The notes under the pieces: model-generated | The model's database searches: none | Told to the model about the DNA's origin: nothing | Seen by the model: only the letters and a program-made list of their open reading frames with translations | NCBI GenBank assembly: GCA_900553465.1 | Contig: USDT01000009.1 | Span: forward strand, 10,137 to 74,136 | Direction of reading: 5' to 3' | Length of the DNA stretch: 64,000 bases | DNA from: an uncultured Prevotella sp. | Lineage (GTDB): Bacteria > Bacteroidota > Bacteroidia > Bacteroidales > Bacteroidaceae | Made by a program: the position numbers and the translations under genes | Shown: positions 26,922 through 35,694 of the stretch, one piece after another | Numbering within the stretch: position 1 is the stretch's first letter | Layout of the letters: every line of letters starts with the position of its first letter

Positions 26922-28325
26922 TTATTGATTGTTCTCCATGAATGCCTCAACGTCCTTCGGATGATAAGGTATTCTCTTTTCTCCGATGAAACGGCAACCG
27001 TTTTCGGTTATGAGAATATCGTCTTCGATGCGTATTCCACCGAAGTCCTTGTATGTCTCGAGCAGGTCGAAGTTGATGAACTCCTTGCAGTGTCCTTTTG
27101 CCTTCCAGTCGTCGATGAGTGCGGGGATGAAGTATATTCCCGGTTCGTCGGTCACAACAAAGCCTTGCTGCAGGCGGCGTCCCATGCGCAGACAGTTTGT
27201 TCCGAACTGTTCGAGATTAGGACGAGTCTCTTCGTCAAAGCCTACGTTTATCTGGTCGAGATTCTCCATGTCGTGTACGTCCATGCCCATCATGTGGCCC
27301 AAGCCGTGCGGTAGGAACATGGCGTGTGCGCCTGCTGCTACGGCCTCGTCGGTGTCGCCCTTCATCAGTCCGAGCTCTTTCAGTCTTTCGGTCATAAGGC
27401 GGCACACAGCCAGATGCACGTCAAAGTATTTCACTCCGGGCTTGGCTACTTCCAGTACATAGTCGTGGCATGCTTCCACAATGCTGTATATCTCCAGCTG
27501 ACGCTGCGTGAACTTGCCGCTTACAGGCATTGTGCGTGTGTTGTCCGAGCAGTAGTTGTTTATTGTTTCTGCTCCGGCGTCACACAGAGCGAGTCGTCCT
27601 GCTTCCAGAATGCTCATCGACGGATTGCCGTGCATTATCTCGCCGTGCTGGCTGTAGATGGTAGGGAAACTCACCATGGCGCCGTATGAGTGGGCGATTC
27701 CGTCCACCTGTCCGCCTACGAACTTCTCAGTCACTCCCGGACGTGTCAGCTTCATGGCTGTTGTATGCATCAGATAGCCTATTTCGGCTGCTCTCTCCAG
27801 TTCTTCAATCTCCTGCTGCTCCTTTACGGAACGCATGTTCACCACTGCTTTTATGAGCTCCATGCTTGCTGCTTCCTTCTGCTGTACAGGGTGAATGCCG
27901 AGCAGATCGAAAATCTGTATCTTTATGTCATGACGGTAGGGCGGCAGAAAGTGTATCTTGCGTTTCTGTCGCAGAGCCTCGTTGCATGCGCTCTTCAGTG
28001 CACGCATCGGTGCGGTGTTTTCCACGCCCACCTGTGCCGCGAGGTCATGCACGCTGTCCACGCTGCCGTACCAGACAATGTCTTCGATGTCGATGTCGTT
28101 ACCGAAGATTGTCTCACGGTTGTTGTCTATGTCGATCACTCCTACGAGTCCGTCTCTGTTCAGACCGAAATAATACAGGAACGATGAATCCTGTCTGAAC
28201 GGATAGTAGCCGTTGCTTGGGTAGTTGCAGGGCGACTCGTTATTACCGAAAAGTATGATTATGCCGTCCTTTACAAGACTTCTGAGCTTGGCGCGACGGT
28301 TTACGTAGGTCTGTTTGTCAAACAT
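26922..28325 (-). CDS. pepP: Xaa-Pro aminopeptidase (M24B)
   Basis: A 467-residue aminopeptidase P-like metallopeptidase removing an N-terminal residue before proline. The N-terminal creatinase-like domain is followed by the pita-bread catalytic domain. Metal ligands appear in order: DAGAETINNYCSD (two Asp), HGLGHMMGMDVHD (His), TDEPGIYF (Glu) and RIEDDIL (Glu). No signal peptide, hence cytoplasmic. First gene of an operon with the C1 peptidase; the promoter box lies at 28353-28360. Confidence 0.94.
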   Translation of the reverse strand: MFDKQTYVNRRAKLRSLVKDGIIILFGNNESPCNYPSNGYYPFRQDSSFLYYFGLNRDGLVGVIDIDNNRETIFGNDIDIEDIVWYGSVDSVHDLAAQVGVENTAPMRALKSACNEALRQKRKIHFLPPYRHDIKIQIFDLLGIHPVQQKEAASMELIKAVVNMRSVKEQQEIEELERAAEIGYLMHTTAMKLTRPGVTEKFVGGQVDGIAHSYGAMVSFPTIYSQHGEIMHGNPSMSILEAGRLALCDAGAETINNYCSDNTRTMPVSGKFTQRQLEIYSIVEACHDYVLEVAKPGVKYFDVHLAVCRLMTERLKELGLMKGDTDEAVAAGAHAMFLPHGLGHMMGMDVHDMENLDQINVGFDEETRPNLEQFGTNCLRMGRRLQQGFVVTDEPGIYFIPALIDDWKAKGHCKEFINFDLLETYKDFGGIRIEDDILITENGCRFIGEKRIPYHPKDVEAFMENNQ

Positions 28326-28352
28326 ATATTAAATTATCATGTCAATTGTTTG

Positions 28353-28360
28353 CAAAGTTA
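28353..28360 (-). promoter_or_regulatory. Promoter -7 box of the peptidase operon
   Basis: Minus-strand TAACTTTG fits TAnnTTTG, about 28 bp upstream of the pepP ATG. It is divergent from the patatin promoter. Confidence 0.65.
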
Positions 28361-28382
28361 CAATTTTTATATTTAAAATGTG

Positions 28383-28390
28383 TAATTTTG
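28383..28390 (+). promoter_or_regulatory. Promoter -7 box of the patatin gene
   Basis: TAATTTTG fits TAnnTTTG, 29 bp before the ATG at 28419. Confidence 0.65.
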
Positions 28391-28418
28391 CAGAGCGTTT
28401 TAAACAGTTTTTATACAA

Positions 28419-29264
28419 ATGGACAAAAATACGGGGCTTGTGCTTGAAGGTGGTGGTATGCGTGGTGTTTTCACCACGGGCGTACTCGATGCGTTCATGA
28501 AACACAATTTGTATTTTCCTTACATTGTGGCGGTGTCGGCCGGAGCATGCAACGGCATGTCCTACGTAAGCCGTCAGCCTCGACGCGCCCGAATCTCAAA
28601 TATCGATTATCTGGCACGCTACGACTACATCGGATTGCGCTATCTCTTCACCCAGGGCTGCATATTCGACCAGAAACTGCTCTACGACAAGTTCCCGAAC
28701 AGCTACATACCGTTCGACTTCGACACATTCTTCAACAGCGAGACCGAGTTCGAGATGGTCGCCACCAACTGCCGCACGGGTCTTGCCGAATATCTGTCGG
28801 AGCGTCACGACCGTCAGCGTGCGCTCGATGCCGTGCGCGCCTCGAGCAGTCTGCCGTATGTGAGCAAGATTGTCTTTGTGGACGGCAAACCGATGCTTGA
28901 CGGAGGAATAGCCGACAGCATTCCCGTAGAGCATGCCATGCAGAAGGGCTATAGTCACAATGTGGTGGTGCTGACACGTAACAAAGGCTACCGCAACGAC
29001 GGCCATGACATAAAGATACCGCGCTTCATCTACCGCGACTATCCGCGTCTGCGTGTGGCTCTGAGCCATCGCATAGAGGTTTACAACCGCCAGCTCGACA
29101 TGATAGACCGATTGGAGCAGGAGGGGCGCATCACCTGCATACGTCCGCTGAAGCCGATGGAAGTGGGCCGTATAGAGAAAGACACTAAGAAGCTGGAGGC
29201 TCTCTACGAAGAAGGCTTCGCACTTGGCGAAGCCTTCTGTAAACAATTTATGGATAAAAAATAA
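28419..29264 (+). CDS. Patatin-like phospholipase family protein
   Basis: A 281-residue patatin-fold acyl hydrolase. The oxyanion loop is LEGGGMRGVFTTG; the nucleophile elbow is AVSAGACNG, with Ser as the likely nucleophile (first Gly of G-X-S-X-G replaced, as in the YjjU branch); and the catalytic Asp sits in DGGIADSIPV. No signal peptide. It is probably a cytoplasmic lipid hydrolase of unknown substrate, similar to E. coli YjjU. Monocistronic. Confidence 0.9.
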   Translation: MDKNTGLVLEGGGMRGVFTTGVLDAFMKHNLYFPYIVAVSAGACNGMSYVSRQPRRARISNIDYLARYDYIGLRYLFTQGCIFDQKLLYDKFPNSYIPFDFDTFFNSETEFEMVATNCRTGLAEYLSERHDRQRALDAVRASSSLPYVSKIVFVDGKPMLDGGIADSIPVEHAMQKGYSHNVVVLTRNKGYRNDGHDIKIPRFIYRDYPRLRVALSHRIEVYNRQLDMIDRLEQEGRITCIRPLKPMEVGRIEKDTKKLEALYEEGFALGEAFCKQFMDKK

Positions 29265-29310
29265 ACCTAGGCCTTTGTCACATGTCTGTTACAAGGCCTT
29301 TCTCCGAATG

Positions 29311-29826
29311 TCATTCCTCGGTCTCTTTATATTTCGGCGATTCGCCATATTTATTGGTTTCTGCTTTGCTGTCGAGCAGACAGAATATTATGACGATGAT
29401 ATTTAAAATTGTGTTGATTGCCGTTATGCCTATGGTTGCCGGTGCACTGGCAAACTCCATTATTTCTTCCGGGTTTATGTTTACGCTCATCAGTATGTCG
29501 CTGTTTGCCATAACGTATATTGAACTGATGATGCTCACAATCCAGCTTACGCCGACCCACCATCCGCTCCGGCCTGTATCGTGCAGGCGTCGCACCGTTG
29601 CACCGAAGACGAGAAACTGAAGTATGATGCCTATTATGGTCAATGCTGTCTGCGGCAGAATCATACCCAATATTAAATTAATGATCAACACGCATATGTA
29701 GTATGCCAGTATTGTCCACCAGAACTCCGAACGGCGTGTGCGGCCTTTGAAGTCGGTAAGTCGGTTGAGCGATGATTTCACGGCATCGCCGAATCCTACG
29801 GAAGGGGTTGCTTCGATTTGTTTCAT
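29311..29826 (-). CDS. DUF805 membrane protein (copy 1)
   Basis: A 171-residue integral membrane protein. A conserved N-terminal stretch before the first helix (FKGRTRRSEFWWTILAYYI) and RRLHDTGRSGWWVG are the DUF805 hallmarks. Four hydrophobic segments are visible. The C-terminus ends ETNKYGESPKYKE, shared with the neighbour. Function unknown. It is a tandem paralogue of the next gene upstream, probably co-transcribed. Confidence 0.88.
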   Translation of the reverse strand: MKQIEATPSVGFGDAVKSSLNRLTDFKGRTRRSEFWWTILAYYICVLIINLILGMILPQTALTIIGIILQFLVFGATVRRLHDTGRSGWWVGVSWIVSIISSIYVMANSDILMSVNINPEEIMEFASAPATIGITAINTILNIIVIIFCLLDSKAETNKYGESPKYKETEE

Positions 29827-29910
29827 TATCTTTTTGTTTTTTCTGGTTTATATATGTAACCGTCTGGCAGATGTCCGCCAAGCGGTTTTGTGCACTTTTT
29901 GTCTGTCTTG

Positions 29911-30480
29911 TTACATTGTGTCGTATCTTCTGTCTGGCATGTCCGCATTTGTGTCCATATCGACATATTTCGGTGACGGGCCATATTTGTTTGCTTCCTT
30001 CTGGCTGTCCTGGCAGAGGAACACCAAAAGGATGATGTTATAAACAATTCCCACAAGCAGACCGAAGAGGATGTATGACATTGTTGCTCCGGTGAATAGC
30101 TTCTCCATGATTTCAGTATCAGACATGGATGAAAATTCGGACATGCCTGCGCTTATGCCGATAGCACCTATTATCAGGATGACTAAATAGACAGAGAATA
30201 CCAGGCTCCCTATTATGCTCACGCCATACCACCATCCGCTTCGTCCCGTGTCATGCAGTCGGCGGAATGTTATCGGTATGATGGCCAGTCCGAACAATAG
30301 TGTTACGATGTTGCCGATGATTGGCACGAACGAGAATATTATGGATGTCACGAAGTAGGCGAGATAGGTCCACCAGAATTCGGAGCGGCGCGAACGGCCT
30401 TGAAATTGTGCTATCTTGTTCCAGAAGGCTTTTAGTGCTTCTGTGAATTCCAACTGTGGAAGTACTGTCAATTCTCTCAT
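29911..30480 (-). CDS. DUF805 membrane protein (copy 2)
   Basis: A 189-residue DUF805 protein with the same hallmarks (FQGRSRRSEFWWTYLAY and FRRLHDTGRSGWWYG), four membrane segments and the shared tail EANKYGPSPKYVD. It is separated from copy 1 by 84 bp on the same strand. Function unknown. Confidence 0.88.
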   Translation of the reverse strand: MRELTVLPQLEFTEALKAFWNKIAQFQGRSRRSEFWWTYLAYFVTSIIFSFVPIIGNIVTLLFGLAIIPITFRRLHDTGRSGWWYGVSIIGSLVFSVYLVILIIGAIGISAGMSEFSSMSDTEIMEKLFTGATMSYILFGLLVGIVYNIILLVFLCQDSQKEANKYGPSPKYVDMDTNADMPDRRYDTM

Positions 30481-30604
30481 AATTAATTTAGGTTTTAATT
30501 TTGGCTCCCAACTTTTGTTTATGTCGTCTGCGCCGGAGTGGGGACCGTGTCTCCGGCGGCAGGCATGAAATCGTGTGTTACGTGCGTGTCGGTCGCGTCG
30601 CCGT

Positions 30605-31720
30605 TCATTTCAGGCGTACCGGCTTGCCGGTGCGTGCGCTCTTCACGGCGGCACTCAGAATCTCAACCACCGTCAGATTGTTCTCCATCGATGCGAGGTC
30701 GGTGGGATGCACCGTTATCTCTCCGCGCACGGCAGCCTTCAGATAGCGGAACGAATCGTCGTATGGAGCGTTCGGTTTTGTCGGTCTGACGTCTGTCTCT
30801 TTGCCGTCCCTGTAGAGCGACATGCGCGAAGGAGTGCTTTGATAGATGTATCCCTTCGAGCCGTATATGTACATATCCTTGCGGTTCATCGGCCAGTTCC
30901 ACGACGGCATGAGCTGCACTGTCACATCGGGATACTGCAGTATTATGGTGGCGTCGTCGTCCACCTTCGGATATTTCTCGGGTTTCTGATGGTTTGTCAC
31001 GGCATAGACACTCAGCGGTTTGCGGCCGTCGAACAGCCATGTGGCGATGTTCGCGCCGTAGCATCCGAAGTCGGTTATAGCTCCGCCGCCGTTCATCACC
31101 GGGTCGGTCAGCCATGTGGTGAAGTCCTTGCCGCATCCTATCTCTATCGGTCCCTGGTGTCCGTCGTACACAAGTATGCGCGTTATGTCGCCTATCTGTC
31201 CTTCCTTCACCATTCTGTAAGCCTCGTGATTGGAGCTGTACCAGCTCGTCTCATAGTTTGTGAGCAGCAGAATGCCGTGCTCACGTGCCAGCTTTGCCAT
31301 GCGGCGGGCGTGTTTTGTGTCCACTGCCAGCGGCTTTTCCACCATCACATGTATGCCCCGCGGCGCACATTCCTCCACCACTTCCATATGGTCGTATATC
31401 GCACCGTAGGCCACCACAGCCTCCGGATGTATGCTGTCGAGCATCTCTCCCAGATCGGCAAATGCCGGTATCCTGCTGTTGTGGGCGATGAGTCCGTTAT
31501 GCCGGCGCATGCGGTCGTCTTTCTCATAGACGCCCACCACTTCGAAGTCGCCCCTGTCCATGCGCGACACAATGTCGTTCAGATGGCCGTGGGCAACTCC
31601 CGCCACGGCCACGCGCAACGGCTTGTCGTTGTCGCCGCCGATGGCTGCCGCCGTCAGACAGTATGCCATCAGCGTTATGAAGACACACAGTGTTTTATGG
31701 ATAAGGTTGAAGGCTTTCAT
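30605..31720 (-). CDS. Exported Gfo/Idh/MocA family oxidoreductase
   Basis: A 371-residue NAD(P)-dependent oxidoreductase. An N-terminal hydrophobic segment (about 10-27) looks like a signal peptide, suggesting periplasmic location as for many Bacteroidales members of this family. The Rossmann motif is VAVAGVAHGHLND, the conserved EKP is in HVMVEKPLAVD, and the C-terminal substrate domain contains GGGAITDFGCYG. The substrate is probably a sugar or cyclitol. It lies downstream of trmD (67 bp) and may be co-transcribed. Confidence 0.87.
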   Translation of the reverse strand: MKAFNLIHKTLCVFITLMAYCLTAAAIGGDNDKPLRVAVAGVAHGHLNDIVSRMDRGDFEVVGVYEKDDRMRRHNGLIAHNSRIPAFADLGEMLDSIHPEAVVAYGAIYDHMEVVEECAPRGIHVMVEKPLAVDTKHARRMAKLAREHGILLLTNYETSWYSSNHEAYRMVKEGQIGDITRILVYDGHQGPIEIGCGKDFTTWLTDPVMNGGGAITDFGCYGANIATWLFDGRKPLSVYAVTNHQKPEKYPKVDDDATIILQYPDVTVQLMPSWNWPMNRKDMYIYGSKGYIYQSTPSRMSLYRDGKETDVRPTKPNAPYDDSFRYLKAAVRGEITVHPTDLASMENNLTVVEILSAAVKSARTGKPVRLK

Positions 31721-31787
31721 ATCATAATTGCAGGTTGTTCCGGTTCTTAGTCGCGTGTGCTTGTCGTGTATCGTCTTACGGCCTAGG

Positions 31788-32465
31788 TCATTTCTCCAGG
31801 AGGTCGGGCCTCAGGCGGCGTGTGCGCTCCATGGCCTGTTCCATTTCCCACTCCTTTATCTTGGCTTCGTTGCCGCTGAGCAGTATGTCCGGCACCTTCC
31901 ATCCCTTATAGTCGGCAGGGCGGGTGTATATGGGGGCCGACAGCATGTCGTCCTGGAAACAGTCGCTCAGGGCACTCTGCTCGTCGCCTATCACTCCCGG
32001 CACCACTCTCACTATGGCGTCGGCCATCACTGCCGCAGCCAGTTCGCCTCCGGTGAGCACATAGTCGCCGATGCTTATCTCGCGTGTGATGAGATGGTCG
32101 CGCACACGCTGGTCAATGCCTTTGTAGTGGCCGCACAGTATTATCATGTTCTCCTTCATCGACAGGTCGTTGGCCACGTGCTGGTTGAACTGCTCGCCGT
32201 CGGGCGAAGTGAATATCACCTCGTCGTAGTCGCGTTCGGCCTTCAGTGCCGATATGCAGCGGTCTATCGGCTCGCACTGCATCACCATTCCGGCAAATCC
32301 TCCGTACGGGTAGTCGTCCACGCGACGCCATTTGTCCTTGGTGTAGTCGCGCAGGTTGTGCAGATGTATCTCTGCCAGTCCTTTTTTCTGTGCCCTTGCG
32401 AGTATCGACTCGTTGACAAAGCCTTCGAGCATCTCGGGCAAAACAGTGATAATGTCTATTCTCAT
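31788..32465 (-). CDS. trmD: tRNA (guanine-37-N1)-methyltransferase TrmD
   Basis: A 225-residue SPOUT methyltransferase making m1G37 in tRNAs to prevent frameshifting. The trefoil-knot SAM-binding part includes [27 protein letters not shown] and the linker to [11 protein letters not shown]. The start is the ATG at 32465 ([13 protein letters not shown]); a longer upstream frame exists, but its 28 extra codons span the likely promoter. Essential in most bacteria. Confidence 0.95.
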   Translation of the reverse strand: MRIDIITVLPEMLEGFVNESILARAQKKGLAEIHLHNLRDYTKDKWRRVDDYPYGGFAGMVMQCEPIDRCISALKAERDYDEVIFTSPDGEQFNQHVANDLSMKENMIILCGHYKGIDQRVRDHLITREISIGDYVLTGGELAAAVMADAIVRVVPGVIGDEQSALSDCFQDDMLSAPIYTRPADYKGWKVPDILLSGNEAKIKEWEMEQAMERTRRLRPDLLEK

Positions 32466-32471
32466 ATTTTG

Positions 32472-32479
32472 CAAATTTA
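32472..32479 (-). promoter_or_regulatory. Putative -7 box immediately before trmD
   Basis: Minus-strand TAAATTTG fits TAnnTTTG and ends only 6 bp before the trmD ATG, which would give a nearly leaderless mRNA. No good -33 TTTG is seen, so this is tentative. Confidence 0.4.
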
Positions 32480-32650
32480 TTGAAAAATATCGTAAGTTAT
32501 AGATATGAATGGTTAAAGAAAGTAAAAAGGAACGGTCCGCAGAGGTCACTGTATCCGTGTATGGGGCGGGTTGTCGGGACAGGCGGGCGAAGGTCTTTAT
32601 GCGTGTGACGACAACTAAAAACCGGCGAATGTTAAATCATACGTCTCTGT

Positions 32651-32698
32651 GGCTGCGATATTTGCGTGCAACACCCGTGTCGGTCGCAAATACGCGAT
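32651..32698. repeat. GC-rich inverted-repeat module next to array C
   Basis: GCGATATTTGCG and CGCAAATACGCG face each other across about 24 bp. The right half (GGTCGCAAATACGCGA) closely matches the minus strand of the module near 600 bp, and more loosely those at 47.1 and 52.5 kb. It sits about 80 bp before the first 22-bp unit of array C. Confidence 0.6.
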
Positions 32699-32778
32699 TC
32701 TCAGACACTTTACGGAAGTTGCTGTACGACAGCAGGTTACGTCGATTGATGTCTTACGTGACTTTTTACAGTCGTGCG

Positions 32779-32910
32779 AAACAGGCTTTATTGAGGCGTG
32801 ATATTGGCTTTATCGTGGTGTGATATGGGCATTATCATGGTGTGATATGGTGCATATCAGGCCCTGATATGGGCTGTATCATGTGCTGAAAAGGTGCTTG
32901 TTGCGTGACG
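32779..32910. repeat. 22-bp repeat array C (6 units)
   Basis: Six exact 22-bp units start at 32779, 32801, 32823, 32845, 32867 and 32889. The central ones give near-palindromes such as TGATATGGGCATTATCA and TGATATGGTGCATATCA. The last unit ends GCGTGACG, the family's conserved end. The array lies in the 604-bp gap between the TIGR02757 gene and trmD (both minus strand); apart from the inverted-repeat module and the trmD promoter, nothing else is recognised in that gap. Confidence 0.9.
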
Positions 32911-33069
32911 TTTGAGAAAAATACGGATTGCCGGACAGTCTCCGTCATTCCGAAACAGGCACTTCTGCATCACTCCTTAATCTGTAGCGCATCTTGAGGT
33001 TGAACTTTTTTCGGGTCCGGAATTAACATAAAAGTGTTAAATCTTTCTCCGTCGTCCGTGGCCGATGAA

Positions 33070-33825
33070 CTATGTAGGCTGATCTCCCTTGTTGTTCACT
33101 CCGTAGCCGAAGAGTGCGAAGTCGCCTTTGAGAGGGTCGTCCGGGAACACCTCCAGCATGGCTTGCGACAGTCGGCGTGCCGCACTCATCGACGCAGTGC
33201 GGCTCGTGAGCAGTCCCAATCGCTGCGACTGCTGCACCACGTGTGTGTCGAGCGGCATGATGAGAGTGCGCTTGTCGATGAATCGTGTCCACAGTCCCAG
33301 ATCGACGGGCGAACCGTCGCGCACCATCCAGCGCATGAACATACACACGCGTTTGCATGCCGACTTGGTGTCGCGCGGTATCACCGTGCTTGTATTACGC
33401 TCGGCGAAGTAGGCACACAGGGCGCCCACGGCTCCGTAACCGTCGGTGGCATTGGCGCGGACAAACTGCCCCAGACTGCCGTGCTCGGTCAGCATGGCGC
33501 GCAGAGTCTGTAGCAACAGGTGCATGTCGTGCTGCGTATACAGGCGATAGTAGCATCGGTCTTCGTCGGGTATGTCGTCGGCAAAGCTGCCGCTGCGCAC
33601 CCATTCGTCCATTCTTCCGCCGGAGCGGTCGAGCATGTATTGTATTTTGGGGAAGAACTGCTTGCGTGATCCGTAGCTCAGACACGACGCCGCGAAGGCC
33701 ATCACCTCCATGTCTGCCGCGCCCTCCACCTTGTGCATGAACAGGCTCGGGTCGTCTTTCAGAAAGTCGGCCGTCTCATACTTTTCCGCAAGAAGTCTTA
33801 TGTAGTCTGCTGTCTTTTTATCCAT
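33070..33825 (-). CDS. TIGR02757/DUF2400 family protein
   Basis: A 251-residue protein recognised by VEGAADMEVMAFAASCLSYGSRKQF near the start, KSACKRVCMFMRWMVR, and GLWTRFIDKRTLIMPLDTHVV. The family is uncharacterised; its helical layout and a DTHV motif recall helix-hairpin-helix DNA glycosylase folds, but no activity is established. It is preceded by a promoter-terminator unit (33882-33988) that may attenuate its expression. Confidence 0.85.
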   Translation of the reverse strand: MDKKTADYIRLLAEKYETADFLKDDPSLFMHKVEGAADMEVMAFAASCLSYGSRKQFFPKIQYMLDRSGGRMDEWVRSGSFADDIPDEDRCYYRLYTQHDMHLLLQTLRAMLTEHGSLGQFVRANATDGYGAVGALCAYFAERNTSTVIPRDTKSACKRVCMFMRWMVRDGSPVDLGLWTRFIDKRTLIMPLDTHVVQQSQRLGLLTSRTASMSAARRLSQAMLEVFPDDPLKGDFALFGYGVNNKGDQPT

Positions 33826-33881
33826 CGTTTTTTGTATTTGATTATATAGCCGTGCGGTGGGGTCTGTTCGCCTTCAGACAT

Positions 33882-33914
33882 AAAAAAAAGCGACAACCTT
33901 CACAGGCGACCGCT
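33882..33914 (-). terminator. Strand-specific intrinsic terminator
   Basis: In minus-strand RNA AGCGGUCGCC pairs with GGUUGUCGCU (loop of six; three wobble pairs, one mismatch), then eight U. The wobbles fold only in minus-strand RNA, fixing the direction. Confidence 0.8.
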
Positions 33915-33977
33915 TCAAATCTTCAATAGGTATTAGTCTCTTCCAGTAAGGTAAAAAGATTGTTTTCAGGATAACGT
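33882..33977 (-). ncRNA. Putative small RNA or attenuated leader (about 95 nt)
   Basis: On the minus strand a promoter (box at 33981-33988) would start a transcript near 33977 that meets an intrinsic terminator about 95 nt later. The transcript contains no ATG frame. CAAUCUU near its 5' part can pair with AAGAUUUG just before the terminator stem, closing a folded domain. The TIGR02757 gene starts 57 bp beyond the terminator with no promoter of its own visible in between. It is therefore either a stand-alone small RNA or a leader whose termination regulates that gene. The RNA family is not recognised. Confidence 0.55.
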
Positions 33978-33980
33978 TTA

Positions 33981-33988
33981 CAAAGATA
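33981..33988 (-). promoter_or_regulatory. Promoter -7 box of the small RNA / leader
   Basis: Minus-strand TATCTTTG fits TAnnTTTG exactly, with TTTG 19 bp upstream as the -33 element: the best-spaced promoter in the window. Confidence 0.75.
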
Positions 33989-34218
33989 TGACATTTTTTA
34001 TGTCTGCCAAAATTTTTTATACCTTTTTTCCGAAAAAATCCACCGTGTGCGCGCACAGTGTGCTTTTTGATAGCATTAAACATAAAAATTCATAATAAAA
34101 CCGTATAAAAATGGTTATTTATTAAATATCTGTGCCTTTTTGATGTTTTAATTGTCACTTTGTTGTTGCTGTGTGAAATATTTTCGGGAATGTGGCGCGC
34201 AAAGTGGATTTATTTTGT

Positions 34219-34226
34219 TATATTTG
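34219..34226 (+). promoter_or_regulatory. Promoter -7 box of rmuC
   Basis: TATATTTG fits TAnnTTTG; the leader to the ATG at 34321 would be about 90 nt. Confidence 0.6.
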
Positions 34227-34320
34227 CGCTTCCCCGTGTTTTTCCTTGTATGATGCCTGCCGGCATGTTGTTTGTGTACTACGGACGGAAAATGCGGAGA
34301 TGTTTTAAATGTAATTGAAT

Positions 34321-35694
34321 ATGGAGATAGTTTATTTGATAATAGGAATTGTTGTCGGCTGTGCGATTGTGTTTTTTTTCATGCAGTCGAAGGTCAGAAG
34401 TGTGAAAACCGGACTTGCTCTGGCCGAGCAGAGGGCCGTACAACTGGAGCAGACCGCCGCGCAGCTCAAGGCGGATACGGAAAATGCCCGGGCCGAGATG
34501 TCCAGAATGAACGGCGAACTGATGCAGGCCAGGGTGGAGGCAGAACGTGTTGCCACCGAACTGAGGGCTGAGAAGGAGCATAGTTCGAAGGAGATGCAGA
34601 TGCGGCAGGAGCAGTTCGAACAGCAGTTGAAGACTGTGCAGGAACAGTTTGCCAACCTTGCGACGAAGGTGCTCAATCAGACCACCGACCGTCTGAAGGC
34701 CGACAACTCGGAGAGTATGGAGAACATCACCAAGCCGCTGCGCGATAATCTCAAGCAGTTGCAGGAGGCAATACGTGTTACCAACAGCGAGACGGCAAAG
34801 AGCACGGCGTCGCTTTCCGAGCAGCTCAAGGCCATGAGCGACCAGACTACCAAGATAGACCGCACGGCGACAATGCTCACCAACGTCATAAGGGGCGGCA
34901 ACAAGGCGCAGGGTAATTGGGGCGAGCGCATGCTGACCGAGATTCTCGACGCGCAGGGTTACAGGTGTGGAATAGACTACGACGTGCAGCAGACCATAAC
35001 AGACGACAAGGGTAACGTCATTGTGAACGACGAGAGCGGCAAGCGAATGATTCCCGATGTCATCCTGCATTATCCTGACAACGAGGACGTGGTGATAGAT
35101 TCGAAGATGTCCATCGATGCCTACTATCAGTATGTGAACACCGACGACGAGACGTTGAAGCGCAAGTATGCCGACGATCTGGTGAAGAGTGTGCGCACGC
35201 AGGCCGTTAATCTCGCGAAGAAAGACTACAGCCGTTACATAACAAAGCCGCGTCGGGCCATCGACTTTGTCATAATGTTCGTGCCGAACGAGGGTGCGTT
35301 GCAGCTGGCATTGGCTCATGACCCGAAGATATGGCGCGAGGCTTTCGACCGGCATGTGTTCATCACCGGACAGCAGAACCTCATGGCCATACTCCGTATG
35401 ATTCAGATTGCGTGGCGTCAGTATGCTCAGACCGAAAGCCAGAAGAAGGTTTTCGAGATGGCGGACGAGATGATAAAGCGCGTGGGAGAGTTCATCAAGA
35501 GGTTCGACAAGCTGAAGAAGGACATCGACACTCTGCACAAGGACTACGACGACGCCTACAACAAGGCTTACACCGGACGCCAGAGCATTGTGCAGAAGGC
35601 CAACGAGCTGAAGTCGCTCGGCGTGAAGGAGAGCGCCAATTATCCCATACCCGAATCACAGACACTATTAGACGACGATTATGAAGAAAAGTAA
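34321..35694 (+). CDS. rmuC: DNA recombination protein RmuC
   Basis: A 457-residue protein: one N-terminal membrane helix (VYLIIGIVVGCAIVFFFM), a long coiled coil (about 25-190), then the conserved RmuC domain with GNWGERMLTEILDAQGY, VVIDSKMSIDAYYQY, and VIMFVPNEGALQLAL. The acidic/Lys pattern VIDSKM is that of a PD-(D/E)XK-like nuclease fold. In E. coli RmuC limits inversions at short inverted repeats, noteworthy given the micro-inversion seen in this window. The ATG at 34321 is preferred over a TTG two codons upstream. The last 14 bp overlap the phosphatase gene. Confidence 0.93.
   Translation: MEIVYLIIGIVVGCAIVFFFMQSKVRSVKTGLALAEQRAVQLEQTAAQLKADTENARAEMSRMNGELMQARVEAERVATELRAEKEHSSKEMQMRQEQFEQQLKTVQEQFANLATKVLNQTTDRLKADNSESMENITKPLRDNLKQLQEAIRVTNSETAKSTASLSEQLKAMSDQTTKIDRTATMLTNVIRGGNKAQGNWGERMLTEILDAQGYRCGIDYDVQQTITDDKGNVIVNDESGKRMIPDVILHYPDNEDVVIDSKMSIDAYYQYVNTDDETLKRKYADDLVKSVRTQAVNLAKKDYSRYITKPRRAIDFVIMFVPNEGALQLALAHDPKIWREAFDRHVFITGQQNLMAILRMIQIAWRQYAQTESQKKVFEMADEMIKRVGEFIKRFDKLKKDIDTLHKDYDDAYNKAYTGRQSIVQKANELKSLGVKESANYPIPESQTLLDDDYEEK

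Larger units (their letters stand above)
33826..34320. other. Gap between TIGR02757 and rmuC genes
   Basis: These 495 bp hold the minus-strand promoter-terminator unit (33882-33988) and, at the right, the rmuC promoter (34219-34226). The middle (about 34080-34180) is A/T-rich with no recognised feature. Confidence 0.6.

Noticed and set aside
33920..33975. A GACTAATACC string in the putative small RNA, also found in 16S rRNA.
   Set aside because: Only ten bases match; flanking helices of 16S rRNA are absent, so it is coincidence.
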